DNA of 64,000 nucleotides from Halomonas stenophila (GCF_014192275.1 NZ_JACHXR010000002.1:485684-549683), one strand, 5' to 3'. Positions 37,365 through 52,310 are shown, numbered from the stretch's first letter. Translations and numbers: made by a program. The notes: generated by a model from the letters alone, not told the origin.

Positions 37365-37440
37365 CGCTCGCCTGACCGGACGCTCCCCAGGAGTGTCGCT
37401 CGACTGACCATCGTCTTTCCCATTGCGAGGACCCGGGCCC

Positions 37441-38937
37441 ATGATGACTCCCGAACGTTTCCGCGAGCTGGCCGAGGCCGGCTACAATCGCATCCCGGTC
37501 ACCCGCGAGGTGCTGGCCGATCTCGACACGCCGCTGTCCACCTACCTCAAGCTCGCCGACGCCCCCTGGACCTTCCTGCTGGAGTCCGTGCAGGGCGGCG
37601 AGAAGTGGGGGCGCTACTCGATCATCGGGCTGCCCAGCCACGAGCGCATCGAGGTGCGGGGATTCACCGTCAACCATATCGTCGACGGCCATGAGCAGGG
37701 GGCCGTTGAGGTCGCCGACCCGCTGGCCTGGATCGAGGACTTCCAGGCGCGCTTCAAGGTGCCCCGCCTCGACGACCAGCCGCGCTTCGATGGCGGCCTG
37801 GTCGGCTATTTCGGCTACGACACCATCCGCTATATCGAGCCGCGCCTGCGCGGCGTGGAGAAGCCGGATCCGCTGGGCGTGCCGGACATCCTGCTGCTGG
37901 TGTGCAACGACCTGGTGGTGTTCGACAACCTCTCCGGCCGCCTGACCCTGTGGACCCATGCCGATCCCGCCGAGCCGGAGGCCTACCGCCAGGCGGTGAC
38001 CCGGCTGGGGCGGCTCGAGGCGTCGCTGCGCGAGACGACCATCCAGGCCGGCAGCCCCGGCACCGGCCGGGCCGCGGTGGAGGAAGGGCACTTCACCTCG
38101 GGCTTCACGGAGGAGGGCTTCAAGGCCGCGGTGGAGACCATCAAGGAGTACGTGCTGGCCGGCGACATCATGCAGTGCGTGCCCTCCCAGCGCATGTCGA
38201 TCCCCTACCAGGCGCCCCCACTGGACCTCTACCGGGCGCTGCGCAGCCTGAATCCCTCGCCCTACATGTTCTACTTCAACCTGGGCGACCACCAGGTAGT
38301 GGGCTCCTCACCGGAGATCCTCACCCGCCTGGAGGATGGCGAGGTCACCGTGCGGCCGATCGCCGGCACCCGGGTGCGCGGCCGCAACGAGGAGGAGGAT
38401 CGCGCCCTGGAGGCCGATCTGCTGGCCGATCCCAAGGAAGTCGCCGAGCACCTGATGCTGATCGACCTGGGCCGCAACGACGTCGGCCGCATCAGCGAGA
38501 CCGGCTCGGTGAAGGTCTCCGACCAGATGGTGGTGGAGCGCTATTCCCACGTGATGCACATCGTCTCCAACGTCACCGGCCGTCTCAAGCCGGGGCTCAC
38601 TGCCATGGATGCCCTGCGTGCCACCTTCCCGGCGGGGACCCTCTCCGGGGCGCCGAAGATCCGCGCCATGGAGATCATCGACGAGCTGGAGCCGGTCAAG
38701 CGCGGGGTCTACTCGGGGGCCGTGGGCTATCTCTCCTGGCACGGCAACATGGATACCGCCATCGCCATCCGTACCGCGGTGATCAAGGACGGCGAGCTGC
38801 ACGTCCAGGCCGGCGCCGGGGTGGTCGCCGACTCGGTGCCCGAGCTCGAGTGGCAGGAGACCCTCAACAAGGGGCGGGCGCTGTTCCGCGCCGTGGCCAT
38901 GGCCGAGCACGGCCTGGACAACCTGGAGTCGCCTTGA
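37441..38937 (+). CDS. trpE: Anthranilate synthase component I
   Basis: 498 residues. It makes anthranilate from chorismate with ammonia supplied by TrpG (EC 4.1.3.27). The N-terminal feedback site has L-L-E-S near 49-52. The catalytic C-terminal domain includes the P-I-A-G-T-R-x-R-G motif near 304 (Ala where PabB has Lys), the [12 protein letters not shown] segment, and [18 protein letters not shown] 37441 is chosen with GCGAGG ten bases upstream; ATG 37444 is possible. It stands apart from trpGDC, with its own leader. Confidence 0.96.
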   Translation: MMTPERFRELAEAGYNRIPVTREVLADLDTPLSTYLKLADAPWTFLLESVQGGEKWGRYSIIGLPSHERIEVRGFTVNHIVDGHEQGAVEVADPLAWIEDFQARFKVPRLDDQPRFDGGLVGYFGYDTIRYIEPRLRGVEKPDPLGVPDILLLVCNDLVVFDNLSGRLTLWTHADPAEPEAYRQAVTRLGRLEASLRETTIQAGSPGTGRAAVEEGHFTSGFTEEGFKAAVETIKEYVLAGDIMQCVPSQRMSIPYQAPPLDLYRALRSLNPSPYMFYFNLGDHQVVGSSPEILTRLEDGEVTVRPIAGTRVRGRNEEEDRALEADLLADPKEVAEHLMLIDLGRNDVGRISETGSVKVSDQMVVERYSHVMHIVSNVTGRLKPGLTAMDALRATFPAGTLSGAPKIRAMEIIDELEPVKRGVYSGAVGYLSWHGNMDTAIAIRTAVIKDGELHVQAGAGVVADSVPELEWQETLNKGRALFRAVAMAEHGLDNLESP

Positions 38938-38963
38938 CAGGGATCGCCGTCGGACAGCACTAT
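38934..38963 (+). promoter_or_regulatory. Candidate trpGDC promoter overlapping the trpE stop codon
   Basis: A perfect -35 TTGACA (38934-38939) contains the TGA stop of trpE. CACTAT (38958-38963) after an 18-base spacer is a weak -10. Transcription would begin about at the leader ATG (38970), giving a leaderless or nearly leaderless leader-peptide message, in line with the absence of a ribosome site there. Confidence 0.35.
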
Positions 38964-38969
38964 TGCCTC

Positions 38970-39020
38970 ATGAACGCATCGCGATACACAGTCGGTCCGA
39001 ACCCGTGGTGGCGCTCCTGA
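38970..39020 (+). CDS. trpL: trp leader peptide of the trpGDC operon (WW end)
   Basis: A 16-residue ORF, MNASRYTVGPNPWWRS, has tandem Trp codons three codons before the end, 172 bp upstream of trpG. Downstream lies a textbook attenuator: segment 2 (GGCGGCA, 39027-39033) can pair with segment 3 (TGCCGCC, 39053-39059), which otherwise pairs with segment 4 in a terminator followed by a T-run. Ribosome stalling at the Trp codons would favour 2:3 pairing and read-through into trpGDC. No clear Shine-Dalgarno sequence precedes the ATG. Confidence 0.75.
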   Translation: MNASRYTVGPNPWWRS

Positions 39021-39050
39021 GCGAGGGGCGGCACGCTTGCGACCGAAGGA

Positions 39051-39076
39051 AATGCCGCCGTCAGGGCGGCATTTTT
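39051..39076 (+). terminator. trpGDC attenuator (Rho-independent terminator)
   Basis: A 9-bp stem AATGCCGCC / GGCGGCATT with loop GTCAG is followed by a T-run. Its left arm can alternatively pair with GGCGGCA at 39027-39033 to form the antiterminator. Located between the WW leader peptide and trpG. Confidence 0.85.
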
Positions 39077-39191
39077 GTGTCTGCGCATCCCTGCACGGCT
39101 GGCGCATGCCCTTAGACCGATCCGGGTAGGCCCCTGGGTAACGCCAGGCAAGATGCCAAAGTCAACGCAGTAAGAACAGGACGCTATTGCC

Positions 39192-39776
39192 ATGTCCGTG
39201 CTGATGATCGACAACTACGACAGTTTCACCTTCAACGTGGTGCAGTACCTCGGCGAGCTGGGGGCCGAGGTGGCCACCTACCGCAACGATGCCATCACCC
39301 TGGAGCAGATCGAGGCCCTGGCCCCGAGCCACCTGGTGATCTCGCCGGGCCCTTGCACGCCCAACGAGGCGGGGATCTCCATGGCGGCGATCCGCCACTT
39401 CGCCGGCCGCCTGCCGATCCTCGGCATCTGCCTGGGCCACCAGGCCATCGGCCAGGTCTACGGCGGCAAGGTGCTGCGCGCCCCCCAGGTGATGCATGGC
39501 AAGACCTCGCGGATCCGCCACCTCGGGGTGGGGGTCTTCGCCGGCCTCGAGGATCCCCTGGAGGTCACCCGCTACCACTCGCTGGTGGTGGAACGCGAGA
39601 GCCTGCCGGACTGCCTGGAGGTCACCGCCTGGACCGACGCCGATGACGTCACCCCCGGGTTGGTGATGGGCATGCGCCACCGCGAGCTGGACATCGAGGG
39701 CGTCCAGTTCCACCCCGAATCGATCCTCACGCGCCAGGGCCACGAGCTGCTGGCCAACTTTCTTGAGCGTCGTTGA
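39192..39776 (+). CDS. trpG: Anthranilate synthase component II (glutamine amidotransferase)
   Basis: 194 residues, a class I glutamine amidotransferase that supplies ammonia to TrpE. The nucleophile Cys is in G-I-C-L-G-H-Q near 78-84, and the His/Glu pair in V-Q-F-H-P-E-S near 174-180. The N-terminal [14 protein letters not shown] motif is intact. The only close trpE is in a separate unit, so expression of the two subunits is coordinated by two leaders. The subunit could also serve PabB, as in other organisms with a shared amidotransferase. Confidence 0.95.
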   Translation: MSVLMIDNYDSFTFNVVQYLGELGAEVATYRNDAITLEQIEALAPSHLVISPGPCTPNEAGISMAAIRHFAGRLPILGICLGHQAIGQVYGGKVLRAPQVMHGKTSRIRHLGVGVFAGLEDPLEVTRYHSLVVERESLPDCLEVTAWTDADDVTPGLVMGMRHRELDIEGVQFHPESILTRQGHELLANFLERR

Positions 39777-39806
39777 TACGTGCCATTGCCAAAGGAGAAG
39801 ACGGCC

Positions 39807-40826
39807 ATGCAGATGCGCGAAGCCCTCGGCGCGGTGATGCGCCGCGAGGACCTTAGCTTCGACCAGACCCACCGGGTGATGATGACCATCATGACCGGGG
39901 AGGCCACCGACGCCCAGGTCGCCGCCTTCCTGATGGGCATGGCGATGAAGGGCGAATCCGCCGAGGAGATCAGCGCCGCCGCCCAGGTGATGCGCGAGCT
40001 GATGACGCCGGTGACGCTGAACGCCGAGAACGTGGTGGACATCGTCGGCACCGGCGGTGACGGCGCCAACCTGTTCAATGTCTCGACCGCGGCGAGTTTC
40101 GTTGCCGCCGCCGGCGGGGCCCATGTGGCCAAGCACGGCAACCGCGGGGTGTCCTCGTCCTCGGGCAGCGCCGACCTGTTCGCCGTGGCTGGCATCGACC
40201 TGGACCTGGACCCGGGACAGGTCGAGCGCTGCATCGAGGAGGTCGGCGTCGGCTTCATGTTCGCGCCCAATCACCATCCGGCCATGCGCCATGCCATCAC
40301 GGCGCGCCGCGAGATGGGCGTGCGGACCCTGTTCAACATCCTCGGGCCGCTGACCAACCCGGCCGGTGCCCCCAACCAGCTGCTGGGCGTCTACTCGGCC
40401 TCGCTGTTGCCGCTGATGGCCGAGGTGCTGCGTCGCCTGGGCAGCGAGCACGTGCTGGTGGTCTGTGCCGAGGACGGCCTGGACGAGATCTCGCTGGCGG
40501 CGCCGACCCGGGTGGCGGAGCTCAAGGACGGCGAGATCCGCGAGTACACCATCGCCCCCGAGGACTTCGGCATCGCCCGCCACGACCTCGACGCCCTGCG
40601 GGTGCAGACCGCCGAGGACAGCCTGCGCCTGGTGCAGCAGGCCCTGGTGGGCGAGGGGCCGGCGGCGGACATCGTGGCGCTCAATGCCGGGGCGGCCCTC
40701 TATGCCGCCGGGGTCGCCGACACCCTCAAGGAGGGCGTCGCCATGGCCCAGGATGCCCAGGATGCCAAGCTGGCCCTGGAGAAGCTCAAGGAACTGACCA
40801 ACTTCACCCGCGTCTTCGCCCAGTAG
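39807..40826 (+). CDS. trpD: Anthranilate phosphoribosyltransferase
   Basis: 339 residues. It joins anthranilate to PRPP (EC 2.4.2.18). Motifs G-T-G-G-D-G near 79-84, N-V-S-T-A near 90, K-H-G-N-R-G-V-S-S near 107, and N-I-L-G-P-L-T-N-P near 175 are all intact. ATG 39807 follows AAGGAG; an earlier GTG would put the ribosome site inside the gene. It lies 30 bp after trpG. Confidence 0.96.
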   Translation: MQMREALGAVMRREDLSFDQTHRVMMTIMTGEATDAQVAAFLMGMAMKGESAEEISAAAQVMRELMTPVTLNAENVVDIVGTGGDGANLFNVSTAASFVAAAGGAHVAKHGNRGVSSSSGSADLFAVAGIDLDLDPGQVERCIEEVGVGFMFAPNHHPAMRHAITARREMGVRTLFNILGPLTNPAGAPNQLLGVYSASLLPLMAEVLRRLGSEHVLVVCAEDGLDEISLAAPTRVAELKDGEIREYTIAPEDFGIARHDLDALRVQTAEDSLRLVQQALVGEGPAADIVALNAGAALYAAGVADTLKEGVAMAQDAQDAKLALEKLKELTNFTRVFAQ

Positions 40827-40847
40827 GCCGCCACTCAGGACACCGAC

Positions 40848-41654
40848 ATGACCGCATCTTCCGAGACCCCGACCATCCTGACCCGCATCCTGGCGCGCAA
40901 GGACGAGGAAGTCGCCGAGCGCCAAAGGGCCGTGCCGGAGGCCGAGCTGTTGCGTCTGGCCGCCGAGCAATCCGCTCCGCGGGGCTTCGTCGCGGCCCTG
41001 GATGCGTGCATCCGCGACGGCGATCCCGGCGTCATCGCCGAGATCAAGAAGGCCTCGCCCTCCAAGGGGGTGATCCGCGAGGACTTCCGCCCCGGCGAGA
41101 TCGCCGAGCGCTATGCCGCCGGCGGGGCGGCCTGCCTGTCGGTGCTCACCGACGCCGACTTCTTCCAGGGCCACGAGGACTTCCTGATCGAGGCCCGGGA
41201 AGCCTGCGCGCTGCCGGTGATCCGCAAGGACTTCATCACCCACGGCTACCAGGTCAGCGAGGCCCGGGCGATCGGCGCCGACTGCATCCTGCTGATCGTC
41301 GCCGCCCTGGACGACGAGCGCCTGGCGGCGCTCCACCGCCAGGCGACCGAGCTCGGAATGGACGTGCTGGTCGAGGTCCACGATGCCCGGGAGCTGGAGC
41401 GGGCCCTGGCGCTGGACCTGCGCCTGGTGGGCATCAACAACCGCGACCTGCACACCTTCGACACCCGGCTCGAGACCACCCTGGAGCTGCTCGAGCGCAT
41501 TCCCCCCGAGGTGACCGTGATCACCGAATCCGGCATCCACACCCGTGGCGACGTGCTGCGCATGCGCGAGCACGATGTCCACGGCTTCCTGGTGGGCGAG
41601 GCCTTCATGCGGCGCGAGGACCCCGGCGAGGCCCTGCGCGAGCTGTTCTTCTAG
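40848..41654 (+). CDS. trpC: Indole-3-glycerol-phosphate synthase
   Basis: 268 residues, a monofunctional TrpC not fused to TrpF (EC 4.1.1.48). Seen are [13 protein letters not shown] near the start, [10 protein letters not shown] near 65-74, V-L-T-D-x-x-F-F-Q-G, V-I-R-K-D-F near 125, and the late G-I-N-N-R-D-L and E-S-G-I. It is the last gene of trpGDC. trpF, trpB and trpA are not in this window. Confidence 0.96.
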   Translation: MTASSETPTILTRILARKDEEVAERQRAVPEAELLRLAAEQSAPRGFVAALDACIRDGDPGVIAEIKKASPSKGVIREDFRPGEIAERYAAGGAACLSVLTDADFFQGHEDFLIEAREACALPVIRKDFITHGYQVSEARAIGADCILLIVAALDDERLAALHRQATELGMDVLVEVHDARELERALALDLRLVGINNRDLHTFDTRLETTLELLERIPPEVTVITESGIHTRGDVLRMREHDVHGFLVGEAFMRREDPGEALRELFF

Positions 41655-41684
41655 TCAGTCGGCGGTTCTCTCCCGCCCTCCACC

Positions 41685-41716
41685 GATCGCCCCGGCTGGC
41701 ACCGGCCGGGGCGATC
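41685..41716. terminator. Candidate terminator after trpC
   Basis: A 12-bp stem (GATCGCCCCGGC and complement, 8-base loop) lies between convergent trpC and the antiporter gene. Only short T-content follows, so confidence is moderate. Confidence 0.5.
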
Positions 41717-41738
41717 CCGTTCCAGGCCGGGGAGAGGC

Positions 41739-43556
41739 TCAGCTCGCCGCCCTGGCCCGACGCGCGGGGGAGTCCGCGAAGATCAGGCTGACCAGGGTAT
41801 CTCCCCGCCTCGGGGTCAGGCCGCCCTCGGCGGTGGCCAGGCGCAACCGCCCCGAGGGTCCGATGCACAGCATGGGCAGCCAATGGCCGTTGTGGGCCTG
41901 GCGCAGGGGTTCCATGCGAAACTTCTCGCCGCAGCGCTCGCGGCGTACCTCGCCGCCTTCCTCCACCAGCCGCGACAGCCTGGCGAAGGTCACCTCGCGA
42001 CCGAACAGCAGCGGCAGGTGGTCCAGGGCCTGGGCATGGGGACGGTTGGCGCGGTGCCCCTCATCGACCGCCAGCCGGAACACCCGGTCGCGGCCCAGCA
42101 GGTGCTCGAAGTGCAGCGCCGCCAGGGCGTTGAGCTCGCGATAGGGGGAGAGCGGCAGCAGGTAGCCGATGCCGCTGAGCTCCAGGTGCTGGGCGGCGTG
42201 TTCCGAGAGCGGGTCGCCGTAGTAGGTAGTCAGGCCCGCCCGCTGGGCGAGCTGGATGGCGTCCCAGCTGCTGTCGGCCAGCACCACGCTGACCCCGGCC
42301 GCCTGCAGCTGGCTGCCCACCGCGCGCGCTACCTGGTTGGCGCCGATGATCAGCACGCCGTCGGGGGAGGGCCGCTGGACCCCCAGCCAGCGGGCCAGGG
42401 GCCGCGACAGCAGGCTCTGGCTCACCACGGTGCTGATGATCACCAGGAAGGTGACCGGAACCAGCATCTCGGCACCGGGCACGCCGATCTCCTCCAGGCG
42501 CAGGGCGAACAGCGAGGCCGTGGCCGCCGCGACGATGCCTCGCGGCGAGATGAAGGCCAGCAGCGCCTTCTCGCGCAGCTCCAGCCGGCTGCCCAGGGTG
42601 CACAGCCATACCGCCAGCGGGCGGGCGACTCCCACCAGCACGGCGAGGAAGGCCCAGGCCGGCCAGCCCAGCAGCGCCAGTTGCTCCACCGTCAGCCGCG
42701 CGGCGAGCAGGATGAACAGGCCCGAGATCAGCAGTACCGACAGGGTTTCCTTGAACTCGATGATCGGCCGGGTCGGCACGCCCCGCATGTTGGCCAGCCA
42801 GGCGCCCATCACCGTCACGGTCAGCAGCCCCGACTCGTGGAACAGCAGGTTGGACAGCGAGAACAGGGCCAGCATCATCATCAGGGTGCCGAAGCTGTGC
42901 AGCTGGCGGGGCAGCCAGTGGCGGCGCAACACCTGGCCCCACAGGTGGCCGCCGGCGATGCCCAGCCCGAAGCCGATCAACGCGGTCTTGCCGAACAGCA
43001 GCAGGGTCTGGGTGGCGGCCTCGCTGCCCGAGCCCAGGGCCACGAACTCGTAGACCAGCACCGCCCCGATGGCGCCCACCGGGTCGATCAGGATGCCCTC
43101 CCAACGCAGGATCTGGGTGAGGTGTTCCCGGGCGCGCAGGGTCTGCAGCATCGGCAGGATCACCGTGGGACCGGTGACCACCAGCAGGGCCCCCAGCACG
43201 CTGGCCATCTCCCAGGACAGCGCCAGCAGGAAGTGTGCCGAGACGGTGGCGATCACCCCGGTGATCAGGGCGCCCCAGGTCACCAGGCGGCGCACCGTGC
43301 GGCCGTGGCCGCCGAGCTCGCGGAAGTTCAGCGTCAGGCTGCCCTCGAAGAGGATCACCGCCACCGCCAGGGAGACCAGCGGGAACAGCAGGTCGCCGAA
43401 CAGCGCATCGGGGTCGAGCAGCCCGGTCACCGGCCCCGCGGCGATGCCGGCCACCAGCAACATCAGGATCGCCGGCAGCTTCAGCTGCCAGGCGAGCCAT
43501 TGGCAGATCAGCGCCAGCAGGCCGATCGCCGCCAGGTCGAGGCCGGCATGCTCCAT
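41739..43556 (-). CDS. CPA1-type cation/proton antiporter with C-terminal nucleotide-binding-like domain
   Basis: 605 residues. About twelve membrane spans cover the first 390 residues, with family features such as L-F-E-G-S-L-T-L, V-T-G-P-T-V-I-L-P and W-E-G-I-L-I-D-P-V-G-A. A TrkA-N-like Rossmann segment follows (V-L-I-I-G-A-N-Q-V-A-R-A-V-G-S near 398), then a charged C-terminal region. This resembles NhaP/CPA1 exchangers that move Na+ or K+ against H+. Such transporters suit a halophile. Cation specificity cannot be read from sequence. Confidence 0.85.
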   Translation of the reverse strand: MEHAGLDLAAIGLLALICQWLAWQLKLPAILMLLVAGIAAGPVTGLLDPDALFGDLLFPLVSLAVAVILFEGSLTLNFRELGGHGRTVRRLVTWGALITGVIATVSAHFLLALSWEMASVLGALLVVTGPTVILPMLQTLRAREHLTQILRWEGILIDPVGAIGAVLVYEFVALGSGSEAATQTLLLFGKTALIGFGLGIAGGHLWGQVLRRHWLPRQLHSFGTLMMMLALFSLSNLLFHESGLLTVTVMGAWLANMRGVPTRPIIEFKETLSVLLISGLFILLAARLTVEQLALLGWPAWAFLAVLVGVARPLAVWLCTLGSRLELREKALLAFISPRGIVAAATASLFALRLEEIGVPGAEMLVPVTFLVIISTVVSQSLLSRPLARWLGVQRPSPDGVLIIGANQVARAVGSQLQAAGVSVVLADSSWDAIQLAQRAGLTTYYGDPLSEHAAQHLELSGIGYLLPLSPYRELNALAALHFEHLLGRDRVFRLAVDEGHRANRPHAQALDHLPLLFGREVTFARLSRLVEEGGEVRRERCGEKFRMEPLRQAHNGHWLPMLCIGPSGRLRLATAEGGLTPRRGDTLVSLIFADSPARRARAAS

Positions 43557-43651
43557 CGTCGTCGCGCTCCATCGGGTGGAAGGGCGCGAAGCCTAGCGTC
43601 ACCGGCCGTCACATGCAATCCATTGGCTCGATGAGCGATGTCGATGTCGGT

Positions 43652-43852
43652 TCAGCGGTGCCACCACCACAGGATCAGCGAGAGCGCGGCACTGATCAGC
43701 AGCATGGTGGTGAGGGGGAAGTAGAGGGTGGTGTTGCCCCGGCGGATCAGGATATCGCCCGGCAGGTGCCCGAGGGGCAGCCTGCCGAGCCAGGGCCAGA
43801 GGAGTCCGGCGGCGACCAGCAGCAGGCCGATAAGGATCAGCGTCTTCGACAT
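43652..43852 (-). CDS. DUF2905 small membrane protein
   Basis: 66 residues with two hydrophobic spans (about 4-21 and 46-63). Between them lies the conserved L-P-G-D-I-x-I-R-R-G-N-T-x-x-Y-F-P-L-T-T-x-x-x-I-S motif, which defines DUF2905. The start follows AAGGAGG and the gene lies 17 bp downstream of the YdiJ-like gene, so they are probably cotranscribed. The function is unknown. Confidence 0.85.
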   Translation of the reverse strand: MSKTLILIGLLLVAAGLLWPWLGRLPLGHLPGDILIRRGNTTLYFPLTTMLLISAALSLILWWWHR

Positions 43853-43869
43853 CTCGCCTCCTTCGGGCC

Positions 43870-48492
<4,623 letters not shown>

Positions 48493-48569
48493 CCGGGCGG
48501 CGCCCGGAAGAACGCGACTGCGTCGCTCGAAGAGCAAAGAGCGGCGCTTCGCGCCTGGAAGATGGAAGA

Positions 48570-48606
48570 AACGACACAACCCCACCGATGGTGGGGTTGT
48601 GTCGTT
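48570..48606. terminator. Bidirectional terminator between serS and the SIMPL gene
   Basis: A stem of about 17 bp (CGACACAACCCCACC core with its complement, loop GAT) is flanked by an A-rich left side (GAAGAAACG). It therefore ends in a T-rich run for the minus-strand gene and less so for serS. A GGAAG-rich segment (48556-48570) precedes it. Confidence 0.75.
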
Positions 48607-48627
48607 GAGGGCCGGTGAAATGCCGGC

Positions 48628-49419
48628 TCACTCTTCACTCCTCTCGCCTTCGATCTCCCAGCTGACATTGACCGCGGCATCGATGGTCAGGGTGCCGGGT
48701 CGATACTCGGTGGCGCCACCGCTCTCCCGGGCATCGGCACTCATGGCCATCATGCGCGGCTGGAACACCGGCGCCTGCTGCTCGCTCACCGCGTGCACCG
48801 GCCCCAGGGCGATGCCCAGGGTCTCGGCCATCAGCTCGGCCTTGTGGCGGGCACGGACGAGCGCCTGGGTCAGGGCCTCGTCGGTGGCCGCCTCGCGGTC
48901 GGCGAGGTCATAGGTCACGCCATCCAGGGCGTTGACGCCGGCCTCGGTGAGGGCGTCGAGGATCGTCGGCAGGCGTTCGAGATCCTTGATCTCGACCTCG
49001 AAGGGGCGCTCGAGGCGGGTTCGGGCCAGCGGCGTCGGTTCGCCCTCCTTGCCGGTCCGGTCATGCAGGACCTCGGGCTGGACCCGCAGCGAGCCGGCCT
49101 GGATGGTCTCGCGCTCGAGCCCGGCCGTCTCGAGGGTGCGGATCAGGGTGGCGGCCCGCTCCTCGAGCCGACGGCGCGCCTCGGCCAGGGCCTCGGGGTC
49201 GGTGCGGGTATCGTCGCGCTGGGCGATGGCCGGGGTGCGTTCCCACAGCCGTGCGCTCAGGGTCGCCTGGTCCGGCACCACCTGGAGCTCGGCCCGGGCC
49301 TGGACGTCCAGGCGAGGCGCGGGCGGGGCATCGGCGGCGCTCGCCATCGGCGGGGCGGTGAGGAGCAGGGCGGCGAGCAGGCTGGCGGGCAGGCGGGGTC
49401 GGAGGCATGACAGGGACAT
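48628..49419 (-). CDS. SIMPL-domain (DUF541) periplasmic protein
   Basis: 263 residues with a cleavable signal peptide (about 1-28, ending A-S-A-A-D). A SIMPL/DUF541 domain covers most of the rest (for example Y-D-L-A-D-R-E, A-L-V-R-A-R-H-K-A-E-L-M-A-E-T-L-G, and a C-terminal V-N-V-S-W-E-I). Related proteins such as E. coli YggE reduce oxidative or heat stress by unknown means. The start follows AAGGAAAG. The AI-2E permease gene diverges upstream. Confidence 0.85.
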   Translation of the reverse strand: MSLSCLRPRLPASLLAALLLTAPPMASAADAPPAPRLDVQARAELQVVPDQATLSARLWERTPAIAQRDDTRTDPEALAEARRRLEERAATLIRTLETAGLERETIQAGSLRVQPEVLHDRTGKEGEPTPLARTRLERPFEVEIKDLERLPTILDALTEAGVNALDGVTYDLADREAATDEALTQALVRARHKAELMAETLGIALGPVHAVSEQQAPVFQPRMMAMSADARESGGATEYRPGTLTIDAAVNVSWEIEGERSEE

Positions 49420-49610
49420 GGCGCTTTCCTTTTCGCGATGGAGGTGTCGGCTTGGAGCGACGCGGCCCGGCAGGGTTCCCCGGCCGGCGACGGCGAGCGA
49501 CGCTTGTGCAATGGTTGCACGATCCCTCCCGGTGCCGAGGGACGTCGCGTTGTACCCTGAGTCATCAGGCGGCATCATGACGACACCCTGAAACGGCGGA
49601 GCAGGCGGGC

Positions 49611-50705
49611 ATGGCGAGACCCGAAGACGATACCCAGAGCAGCATCCCCTTGAACCTGACCCTGGCACTGGCTGCTCTGGTGATCATCATCGCGGGGATG
49701 CGGGCCGGCTCCAGCCTGCTGGTGCCCTTGCTGCTGTCGCTGTTCATCGCGGTGGTCTGCACCGCCCCGGTCCACTGGCTGCATCGCCTGGGTGTGGGCC
49801 TGCGCCTGTCGGTGTGGCTGACCCTGATCGTGATCGGCGGCCTGCTGTCGCTGCTCGGGCTGCTGCTGGTCAACAGCTTCGGCACCTTCATCGATGCCCT
49901 GCCGGGCATCGAGCAGAAGCTCTACGAGTACTACCTCGGCGTGCTCGACAGCCTGGCCGGCCTGGGGCTGGCCATCGATACCGATCGGCTGGGCGAGCTG
50001 CTGCAGTCCGAGCAGTTCAGCAACTGGATTCCTGCCCTGATCGGCCAGCTCGGCAACCTGATGATGCAGAGCGTGGTGGTGGCCCTGCTGGTCATGTTCC
50101 TGCTGTTCGAGACGCTCAACTTCCGCGACAAGGTCTCCCGGGCGCTGGCCAATCCCGCCCCCAGCCTGCGCCGCTTCAGCGAGTTCAGCCTGACGCTGAA
50201 GCGCTACCTGGCGGTGAAGACACTGATCAGCCTGGCCACCGGGGCCCTGATCTGGCTGTCCTGCAAGCTGGTCGGGGTGGAGTTCCCGCTGCTCTGGGCG
50301 GTGTTGGCCTTCGCCCTGAACTATATCCCCAACATCGGTTCGGCCATCGCCGCGATTCCCCCGGTGCTGCTGCTGCTGGTCTCGCCGGATGGCGGCCTGT
50401 TCAAGGCGCTGGTGCTCTCCGGGGCCTACCTGGGGGTCAACTTCGTGCTGGGCAACCTGCTCGAGCCGCGGGTGATGGGACGGGCCCTGGGCCTGTCCAC
50501 CTTCGTGGCGTTTCTCTCGCTGGTGGTCTGGGGCTGGATCTTCGGCGCGGTGGGGATGCTGCTCTCGGTGGTATTGACCATGACGCTCAAGATCGCCCTG
50601 GACAGCCATCCCCAGACACGCTGGATCGCCCACCTGCTGGGGCCGGGCACCGCCCCCCTGGAAAAGGCCGACAGACCGCCCCTGGAACGCAAGAACGAGG
50701 AGTGA
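49611..50705 (+). CDS. AI-2E (PerM) family permease
   Basis: 364 residues with about seven to eight membrane spans. The pattern A-L-N-Y-I-P-N-I-G-S-A-I-A-A-I-P-P near 240-256 and the later N-L-L-E-P-R-V-M-G-R-A-L-G-L-S motif are characteristic of this family. E. coli TqsA exports the AI-2 signal, while other members act as Na+(Li+)/H+ antiporters in halophiles. Sequence alone does not tell which applies here. Confidence 0.85.
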   Translation: MARPEDDTQSSIPLNLTLALAALVIIIAGMRAGSSLLVPLLLSLFIAVVCTAPVHWLHRLGVGLRLSVWLTLIVIGGLLSLLGLLLVNSFGTFIDALPGIEQKLYEYYLGVLDSLAGLGLAIDTDRLGELLQSEQFSNWIPALIGQLGNLMMQSVVVALLVMFLLFETLNFRDKVSRALANPAPSLRRFSEFSLTLKRYLAVKTLISLATGALIWLSCKLVGVEFPLLWAVLAFALNYIPNIGSAIAAIPPVLLLLVSPDGGLFKALVLSGAYLGVNFVLGNLLEPRVMGRALGLSTFVAFLSLVVWGWIFGAVGMLLSVVLTMTLKIALDSHPQTRWIAHLLGPGTAPLEKADRPPLERKNEE

Positions 50706-50721
50706 GCCGGTCCACAACGAC

Positions 50722-50754
50722 GACGCCCCGGCCAATGCCATTGGCCGGGGCGTC
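50722..50754. terminator. 15-bp hairpin between convergent permease gene and trxA
   Basis: GACGCCCCGGCCAAT pairs perfectly with ATTGGCCGGGGCGTC around loop GCC. No U-tract follows (ACGGGC). It is one of several strong U-less hairpins at convergent 3' ends in this window. Confidence 0.55.
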
Positions 50755-50779
50755 ACGGGCGTGACCGGGCTCGGTCGAC

Positions 50780-51103
50780 TCAGGCGTTCTGGTCGATGAA
50801 CTGGGTCAGTTGGGACTTGGACTGGGCGCCGACCAGGGAGGCGACCTTGGCGCCGGACTTGAACAGCATCACGGTGGGCACGCCGCGCACTCCCTGCTCA
50901 GCGGCGATTTCCGGGGCGTCATCCACGTTGATGCTGACGATCTTGAGGTTGCCTTCGCGTTCATCGGCGACCTCGTCGACCACCGGTGCCATGACCTTGC
51001 AGGGACCGCACCAGGGGGCCCAGAACTTCAGCAGGACCGGGGTATCGGCATTGAGGACTTCCTGCTCGAAGTTGGCATTGGTGACATCGACGTTATTGGC
51101 CAT
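50780..51103 (-). CDS. trxA: Thioredoxin 1
   Basis: 107 residues, the standard single-domain thioredoxin. The active site W-C-G-P-C-K is near 31-36, and the conserved cis-Pro is in R-G-V-P-T near 74. It reduces disulfides, including that of PAPS reductase (CysH), whose gene lies nearby. Translation starts after GGAGAATCCC. Confidence 0.97.
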   Translation of the reverse strand: MANNVDVTNANFEQEVLNADTPVLLKFWAPWCGPCKVMAPVVDEVADEREGNLKIVSINVDDAPEIAAEQGVRGVPTVMLFKSGAKVASLVGAQSKSQLTQFIDQNA

Positions 51104-51308
51104 GGGATTCTCCAGTTACTACGTTGCGCTGCATCGCGCGGATGGTCAGGCATGAATGCATGCTTGGTCGCCCGATGTTAGCGGGCGACCCACTTGCTGG
51201 CAAATCCCCGTGCGACCTCGACGGCCTGCCCGGGAGGTATGTGGGCGCGCCCATGATATGCTATAAAGTAATCATGAAACATATCCTTATTGCCCAATGG
51301 TCTTTTAA

Positions 51309-52310
<1,002 letters not shown>

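Noticed and set aside
39162..41582. 806-codon minus-strand frame opposite trpGDC
   Set aside because: Shadow of three intact biosynthetic genes; no start context or domain.
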